The notes under the pieces: model-generated
What the model was told of the DNA's origin: nothing
Seen by the model: the letters and a program-made list of their open reading frames with translations, nothing else
Databases searched by the model: none
In this document: positions 43,607-53,325 of the stretch, one piece after another
Layout: each line of letters starts with the position of its first letter
Position numbering within the stretch: position 1 is the first letter of the stretch
Position numbers and translations under genes: made by a program
Assembly (NCBI RefSeq): GCF_000518705.1
Contig: NZ_KI912479.1
Coordinates: 161,976-225,975, forward strand
Reading direction: 5' to 3'
Origin: Shewanella colwelliana ATCC 39565
Lineage (GTDB): Bacteria; Pseudomonadota; Gammaproteobacteria; Enterobacterales; Shewanellaceae
Length of the DNA: 64,000 nucleotides

Positions 43607-43632
43607 ACCACCAATTTTGCGTAATTGGTGGT
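43607..43632 (+). terminator. Hairpin after msrC
   Basis: A perfect 10-bp stem (ACCACCAATT / AATTGGTGGT) with TTGCGT loop starts 4 bases after the stop. There is no T-run behind it, so it may protect the 3' end or act as a weak terminator. Confidence 0.45.
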
Positions 43633-43885
43633 CGCAATCGTCTCTGGCACGCTTATAATAGGCTGTTCGACGAACATAAAAATGCCTAGTTACATTTCAT
43701 TAGTTGAAATGAATACTTGGCGTTTGTTAAATGTAATTGATAAGGTATGTTGGATTGTGCAGTGAAGACATCGATTTACCCAATTTTTTGGGCGTGTTTT
43801 TGACTGAGTCTAACAAATATGAACGACGCACCCGCTACGACAACTGTAGTGTGGTGATAGTCCCTTTTAAACTGTGGAAGTAATG

Positions 43886-44530
43886 ATGGAATCAACAGAA
43901 AAGTTGACCGACACCAACGCAATTCTTGCGTATTTATATGAAACATTTCCTTTATGCTTTATCGCTGAAGGTGAAACTAAACCTCTAAAAATTGGATTGT
44001 TTCAGGACTTGGCTGAAAGGTTAGCTGATGATTCTAAAGTCAGTAAAACTCAATTGAGAATTGCCTTGCGTCGCTATACCAGTAGCTGGCGTTACCTTAA
44101 AGGTGTCAAAGTTGGGGCACAGCGTGTCGATCTTGATGGTGTTGAGTGTGGTGAATTAGAGCAAGAGCACATCGATCATGCTCAAGCTACACTTAAAGAG
44201 AGTCAAGAAAAAGCAAAGGCAAAGCGTGTGGCGAAAGCTGCAGCGGCTAAATCTGAAGGTACAGCACCTAAATCAGAAAAGAAGCCATTTAAGAAGCCTG
44301 CGCCAAAACGTACAAAACCGACAGCGCCAAAAGCACCAAAAGCGGCCGTTGTTGAAAAAGAATTTATCCCTGCAGTGTTGACTGAGTTGAAACCAAATCA
44401 GCGTGTGAATGTCAAACTAGGTAAATCACCTGTTGCAGGTGTTGTATTGGACATCAAAAAAGAAGATGTTCAAGTACAGTTAGATTCAGGATTGACCGTT
44501 AAAGTACGGGTTGAACATATCCTGCTATAA
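43886..44530 (+). CDS. proQ: RNA chaperone ProQ
   Basis: A 214-residue global RNA-binding protein. N-terminal ProQ/FinO domain (about 1-115, with FPLCFIAEGETKPLKIGL and LRRYTSSWRYLKG), a linker rich in Lys, Ala and Pro (about 115-165), and a C-terminal Tudor-like domain (VNVKLGKSPVAGVVLDI). It binds structured small RNAs and 3'UTRs. MESTEKL at 43886 is chosen, with GGAAG upstream; ATG 43883 and GTG 43874 are in frame and possible. prc follows, as in many gammaproteobacteria. Confidence 0.95.
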   Translation: MESTEKLTDTNAILAYLYETFPLCFIAEGETKPLKIGLFQDLAERLADDSKVSKTQLRIALRRYTSSWRYLKGVKVGAQRVDLDGVECGELEQEHIDHAQATLKESQEKAKAKRVAKAAAAKSEGTAPKSEKKPFKKPAPKRTKPTAPKAPKAAVVEKEFIPAVLTELKPNQRVNVKLGKSPVAGVVLDIKKEDVQVQLDSGLTVKVRVEHILL

Positions 44531-44560
44531 CTGTTCTATAGTCAAAGGAGTAACTTGTTG

Positions 44561-46606
44561 ATGCGAAAACTCACTCTGGCAGCTTCAATTGCCAGCCTAT
44601 TTGTAGGATTTTCAGCTTGGGCGTTGGCGCCTACAATTCCATCCAGCGAGTTGCCCTCACTGACTCAGGAACCGCAACATAAAGTAGCTAGCAAGCGAGT
44701 GACAGGTCTGTTCACTCGTGCGCACTACCATCGTTTTGATCTTGATGATGCCTTCTCTGAGCAAGTCTTTGACCGTTACTTGAAGCAATTAGATTATCGC
44801 CGTAATGTACTGTTGCAAAGCGATATTGATGGCTTTAAAGGTTATTCAACCCAATTTGACGATATGTTAAAAAGCGGTGACTTGAGCGCAGCCTATAAGA
44901 TGTTTGATCTGGTTCAGCAGCGTCGTTACGACAGATTTGCTTATGCTCTGTCCTTGCTCGATAAAGAGATAGACTTCAATGCGCCTGGTGATAGCTATCA
45001 ATATGATCGCGAAAAAGCCCAATGGCCCAAAGATGAAGCCGAACTCAATGAGCTTTGGCGTCAACGAGTCAAATATGATGCATTGAACCTTAAGCTGACA
45101 GGCAAGACTTGGGATGAAATTGTTGAAGTGCTTGAGAAGCGCTACAACAATGCTATCAAACGTCTTAGCCAGACCAAGAGTGAAGATGTATTCCAAGGGG
45201 TGATGAACGCCTTTTCTCGCACAGTTGAACCGCACACGAGTTACTTATCTCCACGTAATGCTGAACGTTTCCAAATGGAAATGAACCTGAGCCTAGAGGG
45301 TATCGGGGCCGTTTTGCAGATGGATGAAGATTACACGGTAATTAAAAGCTTGGTCGCAGGTGGCCCTGCTGCCAGTAGCGAAAAACTTGCCCCAGAAGAC
45401 CGCATTGTTGGTGTGGGTCAAGAGGGCAAAGAGGTTGTTGATGTCATTGGTTGGCGTTTAGATGATGTTGTCGAACTGATTAAAGGGCCAAAAGGCAGCA
45501 AGGTGGTGTTGCAGATTTTGCCTAAGAAAGGCGGTTCGTCGGCAAAACCTGTGGACGTCACAATTGTCCGAGACAAGATACGTTTAGAAGACCGTGCTGC
45601 AACATCAGAAGTGATTGAACCAACAGCTGGTGATTATGCTGGCCGTAAGGTTGGCGTGATTAAAATCCCTGGTTTCTATATGAACCTTTCTCAAGATGTT
45701 TCCAAAGAGTTAGTTAAACTCAAAGAGGCAAAAGTTGAAGGCGTGGTTATCGATCTTCGTGGCAATGGTGGTGGTGCGTTAACTGAAGCAACGCTGCTAA
45801 CAGGCCTATTTATCGAACAGGGTCCAGTGGTTCAAATTCGTGATGCAAATGGCAAGGTTTCGCAAAATCGAGATAATGATGGCCGAGTTACTTATGCTGG
45901 CCCATTGACTGTGATGGTGGATCGCTATAGTGCCTCGGCATCTGAGATTTTTGCTGCAGCATTGCAAGATTATGATCGTGCATTGATTGTTGGTGAGTCA
46001 ACCTTTGGTAAAGGTACAGTTCAACAACATAAGAGCTTAGGTCGTATCTACGATATGTATGATAAGCCAATTGGGCACGTGCAATATACGATTGCTAAAT
46101 TCTACCGTATTAATGGTGGCAGCACCCAACTTAAAGGTGTAACGCCAGATATTCCATTCCCTAGTGCCTTAGAGCCGGGCGAGTATGGTGAAGCGGAAGA
46201 AGATAATGCGTTGCCGTGGGATAAAGTTCCTGTTGCGCAATACGGCACATTGGGTGATATCAATTCTAATTTGATCAGTCATCTAGATAGCCAGCATCAA
46301 AAACGTATTAAGAAAGATGTTGAGTTTGGTTACATCTATCAAGATATTGCCGAGTTTAAAAAGAGCCACAATGAAACCAGTGTCTCTTTAGTCGAAAAAG
46401 AACGTATTGCTGAGCGTGAAACTAACGACAGTAAACAGTTAGCGAGACTTAATGAGCGTCGTGCTGCTGAAGGGCTAGCAGTCTACGCAACACTTGATGA
46501 TGCCGATGAGGATGTGACGGCACCGGATGCGTTTTTAGATGAAACTGTCTACATCACCTTAGATATGGTGGATTTGGATAAGCTAGCTAAAAATCAATCG
46601 CAGTAA
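44561..46606 (+). CDS. prc: Carboxy-terminal (tail-specific) protease Prc
   Basis: A 681-residue periplasmic serine protease that degrades proteins through their C-termini and trims penicillin-binding protein 3 in E. coli. Signal peptide (about 1-23, AWALA), N-terminal helical domain, PDZ domain (about 235-320), and the S41 core. The catalytic Ser lies in YSASASE (about 456-462) and the Lys in TFGKGTVQQ (about 485). The length matches E. coli Prc (682). AAAGGAG precedes ATG 44561; TTG codons at 44555 and 44558 are alternatives. It lies 30 bases after proQ and ends with a strong terminator. Confidence 0.95.
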   Translation: MRKLTLAASIASLFVGFSAWALAPTIPSSELPSLTQEPQHKVASKRVTGLFTRAHYHRFDLDDAFSEQVFDRYLKQLDYRRNVLLQSDIDGFKGYSTQFDDMLKSGDLSAAYKMFDLVQQRRYDRFAYALSLLDKEIDFNAPGDSYQYDREKAQWPKDEAELNELWRQRVKYDALNLKLTGKTWDEIVEVLEKRYNNAIKRLSQTKSEDVFQGVMNAFSRTVEPHTSYLSPRNAERFQMEMNLSLEGIGAVLQMDEDYTVIKSLVAGGPAASSEKLAPEDRIVGVGQEGKEVVDVIGWRLDDVVELIKGPKGSKVVLQILPKKGGSSAKPVDVTIVRDKIRLEDRAATSEVIEPTAGDYAGRKVGVIKIPGFYMNLSQDVSKELVKLKEAKVEGVVIDLRGNGGGALTEATLLTGLFIEQGPVVQIRDANGKVSQNRDNDGRVTYAGPLTVMVDRYSASASEIFAAALQDYDRALIVGESTFGKGTVQQHKSLGRIYDMYDKPIGHVQYTIAKFYRINGGSTQLKGVTPDIPFPSALEPGEYGEAEEDNALPWDKVPVAQYGTLGDINSNLISHLDSQHQKRIKKDVEFGYIYQDIAEFKKSHNETSVSLVEKERIAERETNDSKQLARLNERRAAEGLAVYATLDDADEDVTAPDAFLDETVYITLDMVDLDKLAKNQSQ

Positions 46607-46620
46607 AAAAAAACTGTTAT

Positions 46621-46648
46621 AAAAAACGCGCTATTGGCGCGTTTTTTT
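46621..46648 (+). terminator. Intrinsic terminator between prc and pepN
   Basis: An 11-bp stem (AAAAAACGCGC / GCGCGTTTTTT) with TATTG loop and a run of eight T. It ends the proQ-prc unit, and pepN begins only about 30 bases later, so pepN depends on read-through or on an upstream internal promoter. Confidence 0.92.
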
Positions 46649-46679
46649 TACAAAAAATTATGAATCAAGGAGAACTGTG

Positions 46680-49241
46680 ATGACACAGGCTCAGGCAAAA
46701 TATTTAAAGGACTATAAAAGTCCTGACTACACAATTACCCATGTAGATCTTCATTTTTCTTTAAATGGCAAAGAAACCTTGGTCACAGCGAAAAGCCAAG
46801 TGAAGCGCCTTAATGAATCTGCGACAACCTTGATACTCGATGGCGACGACTTACAAATCACCCAATTGTTGTTGGATGGTGAGCCAGTATCTTACACCAC
46901 AGAAAAGGGGCAGCTGATAATTAATGATCTGCCTGCCACGTTTGAATTGACGATTGTCACTCTGTTAGACCCTGAGGCGAACCTTGCGCTAGAAGGGTTA
47001 TATATGTCAGATGGCGCATACTGCACTCAGTGTGAAGCTGAAGGTTTTAGACGCATTACATATTTTCTCGATAGACCGGATGTTTTGGCCATCTACACGG
47101 TACAAGTTGAAGCTGATAAGCAGGCATTTCCATATTTGTTAAGTAATGGCAATCGAGTTGCTTCGGGCCCACTAGACGGGGGACGCCATTTTGTACGTTG
47201 GTTTGACCCGTTTCCAAAGCCTGCGTATCTGTTTGCACTTGTTGCTGGCGATTTTGACCTGCTTGAAGATAAGTATAGAACTCGCAGTGGTCGGGATGTT
47301 GCATTGCAAGTTTTTGTCGATAAAGGCAATTTAAATAAAGCCCACCATGCCATTGCATCACTTAAAAAATCGATGAAGTGGGATGAAGAACGATTTAATT
47401 TAGAATACGACCTTGATATTTACATGATTGTTGCCGTTGATTTTTTCAATATGGGCGCGATGGAAAATAAAGGGTTAAATGTATTTAATACTAAGTATGT
47501 ACTCGCCGATACGGCCTCTGCAACCGATGATGATTATCATGGCATTGAATCTGTGGTGGGGCACGAGTACTTCCATAACTGGACCGGAAACCGTGTTACT
47601 TGCCGCGACTGGTTTCAGTTAAGTCTTAAAGAGGGCTTAACTGTATTTAGAGATCAAGAATTTAGTTCAGATGTGGGTTCGCGGGCGGTTAATCGTATTC
47701 ATGCGGTTAAGGTTATGAAAAATCAGCAGTTTGCTGAGGATGCTGGCCCGATGGCTCATGCAATTAGACCAGAATCTGTCATCGAGATGAATAACTTTTA
47801 TACCGTTACCGTTTACAACAAGGGCGCAGAAGTTATTCGCATGATGCATACTTTATTAGGTGAAACGGGTTTCCAAGCTGGTATGAAGTGTTACTTTGAA
47901 CGCCATGATGGTCAAGCCGTCACTTGCGACGACTTTGTTGCGGCAATGGAAGATGCGAGTGGTGTCGATCTGACTCAATTTAGGCTTTGGTATCGCCAAT
48001 CAGGCACGCCAGAAGTGACTGTGACAGAGGAGCACGATGTTGAATCAAGCGAGTATCGTTTACATATAACTCAAAAGACCCAACCCACTGGCGAACAGAC
48101 TGAAAAATTGCCGTTGCATATACCGTTTGATCTTGAGTTACTCAGTAGTCAAGGCGACTCATTACTTAATCGAGTTCTCAATGTCACGCAAGAGAGGCAA
48201 ACTTTTGTCTTTGAAAACATGCCAACAAAGCCTGTGCCATCATTGTTGCAAAACTTTTCAGCACCAGTCAGGTTATCGTTTAATTACAGTGTCGAGCAGT
48301 TGATACTATTGATACGTTTTGCTTCCAGTGATGTGGCGAAATGGGACGCATCAGTAGCGCTATTTAGCCAAGCCGTTTGGCAAAATGTCGACAACCTCCA
48401 TACTAACCGAGCAATGCACATCGACACTCGCCTTATTGATGCAATCAAAGGGCTCTTGTTAGAGGAAGGGTTAGATAAAGCACTATTAGCAGAGATCCTC
48501 CAGTTTCCTAACGTTGCGACCTTGAGTGAGCAAGTTACTCAGGTTGCACTTGATGAGTTGATACTCGCTCGTAGCTTCGTAGTAGAAGAGATTGCTACGG
48601 GGTGTGAGGATGAGATGTTAGCGCGCTATCGTGAGTTGAGAGGCATAGATGAAGCAGCGAGCCGGGCGCTTAAAAATGCTTGCTTGCAATTGCTACTGAA
48701 AATATCCGATGAGCACCAAATCCTCGCTAAATCTCAATATGATGATGCGCAAAATATGACTGACAGTTTAGGTGCCCTATCGGCGCTAAATGGTGAGCAG
48801 AGTGAACTACGCGAGCAGTTGCTGCATGATTTCCAGCTTCGTTGGGCGGACACGCCATTGGTCATGGATAAATGGTTAACCTTACAAGCAACTTGTCCTG
48901 GTGAAGATAGAATAGCCGCGATAAAGAGTCTAACCGGGCATTCAGCGTTTAGTTTTTCAAATCCAAATCGAGTGCGCTCTCTGATTGGTGCATTCGCTGC
49001 TGCGAACACTGAGGTTTTTCATCAACAAGGTGGAGAAGGTTACGCGCTGTTAACCGATGTAATTATTAAATTGAATAAATTGAATCCACAGGTTGCGGCA
49101 CGAATTATTACACCGCTGATCCAATTTAAGAAGTTTGATAGTGCAAGGCAGACAAAAATGAAAGATTCATTGGCGCAGATATTGGCACTTCCCGATCTAT
49201 CTAAAGATCTTTATGAGAAAGTTGCCAAGGCGTTAGGCTAA
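46680..49241 (+). CDS. pepN: Aminopeptidase N
   Basis: An 853-residue zinc aminopeptidase of the M1 family, with broad specificity for N-terminal residues. The exopeptidase motif GAMEN lies near residue 260. The zinc site HEYFHNWTGNRVTC has His295, Glu296 and His299, and the third ligand glutamate follows in LKEGL. The C-terminal half is the DUF3458 Ig-like and ARM-like region of E. coli PepN. ATG 46680 has AAGGAG 7 bases upstream; GTG 46677 is in frame just before. The hairpin after the stop (49251-49272) may be its terminator. Confidence 0.96.
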   Translation: MTQAQAKYLKDYKSPDYTITHVDLHFSLNGKETLVTAKSQVKRLNESATTLILDGDDLQITQLLLDGEPVSYTTEKGQLIINDLPATFELTIVTLLDPEANLALEGLYMSDGAYCTQCEAEGFRRITYFLDRPDVLAIYTVQVEADKQAFPYLLSNGNRVASGPLDGGRHFVRWFDPFPKPAYLFALVAGDFDLLEDKYRTRSGRDVALQVFVDKGNLNKAHHAIASLKKSMKWDEERFNLEYDLDIYMIVAVDFFNMGAMENKGLNVFNTKYVLADTASATDDDYHGIESVVGHEYFHNWTGNRVTCRDWFQLSLKEGLTVFRDQEFSSDVGSRAVNRIHAVKVMKNQQFAEDAGPMAHAIRPESVIEMNNFYTVTVYNKGAEVIRMMHTLLGETGFQAGMKCYFERHDGQAVTCDDFVAAMEDASGVDLTQFRLWYRQSGTPEVTVTEEHDVESSEYRLHITQKTQPTGEQTEKLPLHIPFDLELLSSQGDSLLNRVLNVTQERQTFVFENMPTKPVPSLLQNFSAPVRLSFNYSVEQLILLIRFASSDVAKWDASVALFSQAVWQNVDNLHTNRAMHIDTRLIDAIKGLLLEEGLDKALLAEILQFPNVATLSEQVTQVALDELILARSFVVEEIATGCEDEMLARYRELRGIDEAASRALKNACLQLLLKISDEHQILAKSQYDDAQNMTDSLGALSALNGEQSELREQLLHDFQLRWADTPLVMDKWLTLQATCPGEDRIAAIKSLTGHSAFSFSNPNRVRSLIGAFAAANTEVFHQQGGEGYALLTDVIIKLNKLNPQVAARIITPLIQFKKFDSARQTKMKDSLAQILALPDLSKDLYEKVAKALG

Positions 49242-49250
49242 ATATTGAAT

Positions 49251-49272
49251 GACGAGACATGGATGTTTCGTC
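49251..49272 (+). terminator. Hairpin after pepN, probable weak terminator
   Basis: A 10-bp inverted repeat with one G-U pair (GACGAGACAT / ATGTTTCGTC) and a very short loop, followed by an imperfect T-rich stretch, 10 bases after the stop. Confidence 0.45.
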
Positions 49273-49302
49273 GTTTAAGTTTCCAATAATGTTAATAATA
49301 TT

Positions 49303-49518
49303 ATGACCTTCTTTTTTTCAATACAGATTAGTTATCGTGATTTTTTGAGCTACTACCAAGGTTATGTTGATAAAGTAGAAGTAAAAGAAATGGGCGGTAA
49401 AACCCTCTGGATACATGCTAGACACTTTAGACCATTTTTAACACCGTCTGGCTTAGTGGGTCATTTTAAATTGGTGTTAGATGAAAGTGGTAACTTTCAA
49501 TCATTAACGCGCCAATAA
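49303..49518 (+). CDS. DUF2835 family protein
   Basis: A 71-residue protein of the DUF2835 family, small cytoplasmic proteins found next to pepN in many gammaproteobacteria. Seen: YYQGYVDKVEVKEMGGKTLWIHARHFRPFL, split by no gaps, with the WIHARHFRPFLT core and the end GHFKLVLDESGNF typical of the family. It contains no membrane segment or catalytic motif. It lies 61 bases after pepN in the same direction. Function unknown. Confidence 0.85.
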   Translation: MTFFFSIQISYRDFLSYYQGYVDKVEVKEMGGKTLWIHARHFRPFLTPSGLVGHFKLVLDESGNFQSLTRQ

Positions 49519-49841
49519 TTATTAGAGCTAATACTTCAAACGTTTGATTATATTTTTTGTCTTAAGCAATAATCCCTTTTAATGCTTTAATTGACTGTTT
49601 ATTAGTACTTTTTTTTTGGGTAATCGTACCAGTTAAGTATTTGTTGATTATAATTTAAATCATACGTTTGAAAAACAGTCACTAAAAGCGCTTAAGTATA
49701 CAAATCTCAAGGTAATTTTCTCTTTTTTCATCTTGCTCATCCCCTGCAAATACTGTAACAATGGTGTTACCTGTACGCTAACAAGATGTTGGCCTCCATT
49801 CCTATAACAAAGAATCCAGCAGGTTACGGAGAAGAGCTAAA
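49519..49841 (+). promoter_or_regulatory. Upstream region of the DUF1302 operon with two related palindromes
   Basis: AT-rich region of 320 bases without an ORF. It holds a perfect 12-base palindrome TCAAACGTTTGA (49536-49547) and a near copy TCATACGTTTGA (49660-49671) 124 bases on. These are candidate operator sites for the DUF1302-RND operon. A long T-run near 49605 lies between them without a stable hairpin. Confidence 0.45.
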
Positions 49842-51890
49842 ATGAAAAACGTTAAAACTGGCTTTAATAAGTCAACGCTTGCTTTGGGGATCGTCGCAGC
49901 GTTGAGTATTGCAGCGATACCTACAGCGCAAGCGGTGTCGTTTGATTGGGGAGAAGTTCAAGGTTCGTTCGATTCAACTTGGAGTGCTGGCGCGAGTTGG
50001 CGTGTTGAAGAACGTAATTGGAATGATCACATTGGTAAGGTTAACCATCCGCGTTTTGATTGGTCTAACTATTCTGCATTTAACAACACCAAATATACCT
50101 CTGCTGAGATTTGGGCTCAGTCGGGGTCTTATTCGAGTAACGGCGATTTAAGTAACATGCTCTATTCACAAGGCGATGTTACTTCTATGGTGTTTAAAGG
50201 CTTACACGAGCTGTCGCTAAAATATAAAAACTTCGGTGTGTTTGCCCGTGGTATGTATTTCTATGATCAGAAAGCCAATAACGGCAGCTATGGTTTTAGC
50301 GATCCGCTTACTGGTAAAGAGTATGATCCTTGCGCCGATTCAGAAGCTTCAAAAGTACAATGTAAAGACGTTCGTCTGCTCGATGCATTTATTTATGGCG
50401 ACTTTGATTTTAACGATGGTGCAAATCCATTAACGGTTCGTGTGGGTAATCAAGTTGTTTCATGGGGTGAGAGTACGCTTATTCCTCATGGCATTGGTGT
50501 GATTAACCCGGTCGACTTGAATATTCTTAATGCGCCAGGTGCCGAGCTAAAAGAAGCCTTTAGACCTCAAGGTATGATCTGGGCATCGTTAGGGGTTACT
50601 GATTCTTTATCGATTGAAGCGTTTTACCAATATGATTGGGAACCTGTTTGGGTACCCACTCCAGGGTCTTATTTCTCTACCAATGATTTTGCTGGTTACG
50701 GTGGCTATGGCCAAAATGCTCAGCTTGGGTTTAATGCTAACCCTGACATGAATCTTGATTTTTTAGTGTCTGAATATAATAACCTTGCTGCGATGGTTGC
50801 ATCGGGTCAGTACGATGCGGCGACACTAGGTTCGCTAGCCTTAGCCTACCCAACCAAAGCCACGCTTATCGAAGATCAAGCCAGCGCCAGCGATTCTGGT
50901 CAATATGGTATTAAGCTTGGGTATTATGCTCCAGAGTTGGGTGAAACTGAGTTTGGCTTGTACTACATGAATTACCATAGCCGTCGTCCTCTCATTAGTG
51001 GTACCACTGCTAATTTTACGGCTGCAGCGATTGGGCGAGATTTAGCTCAACTTGGCATGATTGGCGCGACAGGAGGTACGGTTGACCGTGAAACACTACT
51101 TGGTTTAGAGACGTTCTCCAAGGCACAAATTGTTTACCCTGAAGATATTCAGCTTTATGGTTTTAGTTTTAACACCTTGGTCGGAGACACTTCTGTAGCC
51201 GGTGAAATTGCCCATCGCCAAGATGAGCCATTACAGATAGATGATGTAGAACTCTTGTTCGCGGCAATGCCACAGCAGCTTGCTAATGCAGGGCTACGTC
51301 CAGATCTTGATGGGATTTCACAGGTGCAGAATTATGGCCCTGGCGAATACGCTGAAGGCTTTATTCGTCTTGACACCACTCAGGCTCAGGTGACATTCAC
51401 CCATCTGTTTGGCCCAACGTTAGGCATGAGCAATTTAACCATGCTTGCTGAAGTGGGCGGTGTGTGGATTCATGATATGCCTGGTTTTGATGAATTACGC
51501 CTCAATGGCCCTGGTACTGCGCGTTCTGGTGGTAATCCAGATATGCCTGGTATTATCGAAGCGGTACACAATGGCCCAGAAACTAACCCATTCCCAACCG
51601 ATTTTGCGTGGGGATACCGTTTAGTGGCTAAAGCCGACTATAACAACCTTTTTGCTGGTGTGAACATGTCACCACGTATTATCTTCTCTCATGATGTCGA
51701 CGGTATTACGCCAGATCCAATGTTCCTATTTACCGAAGGTAAGAAGTCGGTCGCAGTGGGCATTAACTTTGATTATCAGAGTCGTTGGGGTGCGGATATC
51801 TCATATAACTCTTTCTTTGGCGGTGTAGGCACCACGAATCAGATGTCTGATCGTGACTATGTGTCGTTTAACATCAAATATTCAATCTAA
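49842..51890 (+). CDS. DUF1302 family outer-membrane protein
   Basis: A 682-residue secreted protein with signal peptide (about 1-31, ending PTAQA) and a DUF1302 body. It opens with FDWGEVQGSFDSTWSAGASW and is dominated by alternating aromatic/polar beta-strands such as LRVGNQVVSWGES-like and YGIKLGYYAPELG, as expected for a large outer-membrane beta-barrel. It contains the family's conserved FRPQGMIWASL region. The last strand ends in VSFNIKYSI. GGAGAAGAG precedes the ATG. It is the first gene of a four-gene operon with DUF1329, YCF48 and RND genes. Function is unknown; by context it may be the outer-membrane part of a lipid or hydrophobic-compound route. Confidence 0.88.
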   Translation: MKNVKTGFNKSTLALGIVAALSIAAIPTAQAVSFDWGEVQGSFDSTWSAGASWRVEERNWNDHIGKVNHPRFDWSNYSAFNNTKYTSAEIWAQSGSYSSNGDLSNMLYSQGDVTSMVFKGLHELSLKYKNFGVFARGMYFYDQKANNGSYGFSDPLTGKEYDPCADSEASKVQCKDVRLLDAFIYGDFDFNDGANPLTVRVGNQVVSWGESTLIPHGIGVINPVDLNILNAPGAELKEAFRPQGMIWASLGVTDSLSIEAFYQYDWEPVWVPTPGSYFSTNDFAGYGGYGQNAQLGFNANPDMNLDFLVSEYNNLAAMVASGQYDAATLGSLALAYPTKATLIEDQASASDSGQYGIKLGYYAPELGETEFGLYYMNYHSRRPLISGTTANFTAAAIGRDLAQLGMIGATGGTVDRETLLGLETFSKAQIVYPEDIQLYGFSFNTLVGDTSVAGEIAHRQDEPLQIDDVELLFAAMPQQLANAGLRPDLDGISQVQNYGPGEYAEGFIRLDTTQAQVTFTHLFGPTLGMSNLTMLAEVGGVWIHDMPGFDELRLNGPGTARSGGNPDMPGIIEAVHNGPETNPFPTDFAWGYRLVAKADYNNLFAGVNMSPRIIFSHDVDGITPDPMFLFTEGKKSVAVGINFDYQSRWGADISYNSFFGGVGTTNQMSDRDYVSFNIKYSI

Positions 51891-51908
51891 TTCACAAGGA
51901 CAATAATA

Positions 51909-53273
51909 ATGAATAAATTAGGGATATTGTCGGCAGCTGTGATTGTTGCACTGAGCGCGTCTGCAGCTTATGCAAAAGTTTCAGACGCTGAAGCTGCAAA
52001 ATTGGGTTCGCAACTGACGCCACTTGGCGGAGAAAAAGCGGCCAATGCTGATGGGTCAATTCCAGCATGGGATGGTGGGATCACTTCAGCCCCTGCTGGG
52101 TATTCAAAAGGGATGCACCATCCCGATCCGTTTGCGGCAGATAAGATTGAGTTTACTATTACTAACGCTAATAAAGATCAATATAAAGATCATTTAACCG
52201 ATGGTCAGCGCAAGCTTTTTGAACTTTACCCAGATACGTTTAAGATGAATGTTTATCAAACTCGTCGCACCGCTTCTGTGCCTCAGTTTGTGTCTGATGC
52301 AACGAAAGCTAACGCATCACGTGCTGAACTGATTGCTGACGGTAATGGTATTTCGGGGGCATCAATTGGTATTCCGTTTCCTATTCCTCAAAACGGGTTA
52401 GAGGCTATCTGGAACCACGTATTACGCTTCCGTGGTATTGATGTTGAGACATCTCGTAGCCAAGCAGCACCGACTGCGAGTGGCGGTTACACCTTGGTCG
52501 AAACGGCTGAAGAGATCCGTTTTGAGTATTCACGCCCAGAGATGACGCTTGATAAGCTAAAAGAGACCAACACGCTGTTCTATTTCAAGCAAGTTGTTAC
52601 ACAGCCAGCGCGTTTAGCGGGAACGGCATTGTTGGTTAAAGAAACCATGGACCAAGAAGCGTTACCACGTCAGGCTTGGACTTACAACACCGGACAACGC
52701 CGTGTGCGCAAAGCGCCAAATGTCGCATTCGATACCCCAGGTACCGTGTCAGATGGTTTGCGTACTACCGATGATTTCGATATGTTCAATGGCTCTCCTG
52801 TGCGTTACAACTGGGAGTTAGTGGGTAAGCAAGAGATCTACATTCCTTATAACGATTACAAGTTGCATTCTGACAAGCTCAAATATGACCAAATTCTGCA
52901 ACCTGGCCATATTAACCCAGAGCACGTTCGTTGGGAAAAACACCGTGTGTGGGTTGTTAAAGCGCAGCTAAAAGAGGGCATGCGTCATATCTATAAGAGC
53001 CGTACTTTCTATATTGATGAAGATTCGTGGCAAGTTTCTTTGACGGATATCTATGATAACCGTGATGAGCTATACCGTGTTGCGGTTGCCCATGGGATTA
53101 ACTACTATGAAGTGCCAACTCATTGGACAACATTAGAAGTTATCCATGACCTGCAGTCTCGTCGTTACCTTGCAATGGGGCTAGATAATGAAGGTCGCAT
53201 GTACAATTTTGACGCTAGCTTAAGTGAAGCAAACTTCACTCCTGCAGCGTTGAGACGTGCAGGTATTCGCTAA
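51909..53273 (+). CDS. DUF1329 family periplasmic protein
   Basis: A 454-residue protein with signal peptide MNKLGILSAAVIVALSASAA and cleavage after AYA. The mature start carries the family hallmark AKLGSQLTPLGGEKAANADGSIPAWDGG, read here in pieces from 51975, and later QRRVRKAPNVAFDTPG and ETYIPYN-like segments. DUF1329 proteins are thought to have a LolA/LolB-like half-barrel fold that could hold lipid (family knowledge, not visible here). It lies 18 bases after the DUF1302 gene and partners with it almost universally. A terminator-like hairpin follows the stop. Confidence 0.88.
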   Translation: MNKLGILSAAVIVALSASAAYAKVSDAEAAKLGSQLTPLGGEKAANADGSIPAWDGGITSAPAGYSKGMHHPDPFAADKIEFTITNANKDQYKDHLTDGQRKLFELYPDTFKMNVYQTRRTASVPQFVSDATKANASRAELIADGNGISGASIGIPFPIPQNGLEAIWNHVLRFRGIDVETSRSQAAPTASGGYTLVETAEEIRFEYSRPEMTLDKLKETNTLFYFKQVVTQPARLAGTALLVKETMDQEALPRQAWTYNTGQRRVRKAPNVAFDTPGTVSDGLRTTDDFDMFNGSPVRYNWELVGKQEIYIPYNDYKLHSDKLKYDQILQPGHINPEHVRWEKHRVWVVKAQLKEGMRHIYKSRTFYIDEDSWQVSLTDIYDNRDELYRVAVAHGINYYEVPTHWTTLEVIHDLQSRRYLAMGLDNEGRMYNFDASLSEANFTPAALRRAGIR

Positions 53274-53283
53274 ATCATCAGGA

Positions 53284-53308
53284 GAGGGGCCTTAGGCCCC
53301 TCATTTTT
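53284..53308 (+). terminator. Terminator-like hairpin inside the DUF1302-RND operon
   Basis: GAGGGGCC-TTA-GGCCCCTC, an 8-bp GC-rich stem followed by A and five T. It lies 10 bases after the DUF1329 stop and about 20 bases before the next start. It could lower expression of the YCF48 and RND genes relative to the first two. Confidence 0.75.
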
Positions 53309-53325
53309 ACGAAAAGGAAGTTTGT

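Noticed and set aside
43694..43710. Small inverted repeat ATTTCA-N5-TGAAAT upstream of proQ
   Set aside because: Short, AT-rich and within chance expectation; no regulator consensus recognised.
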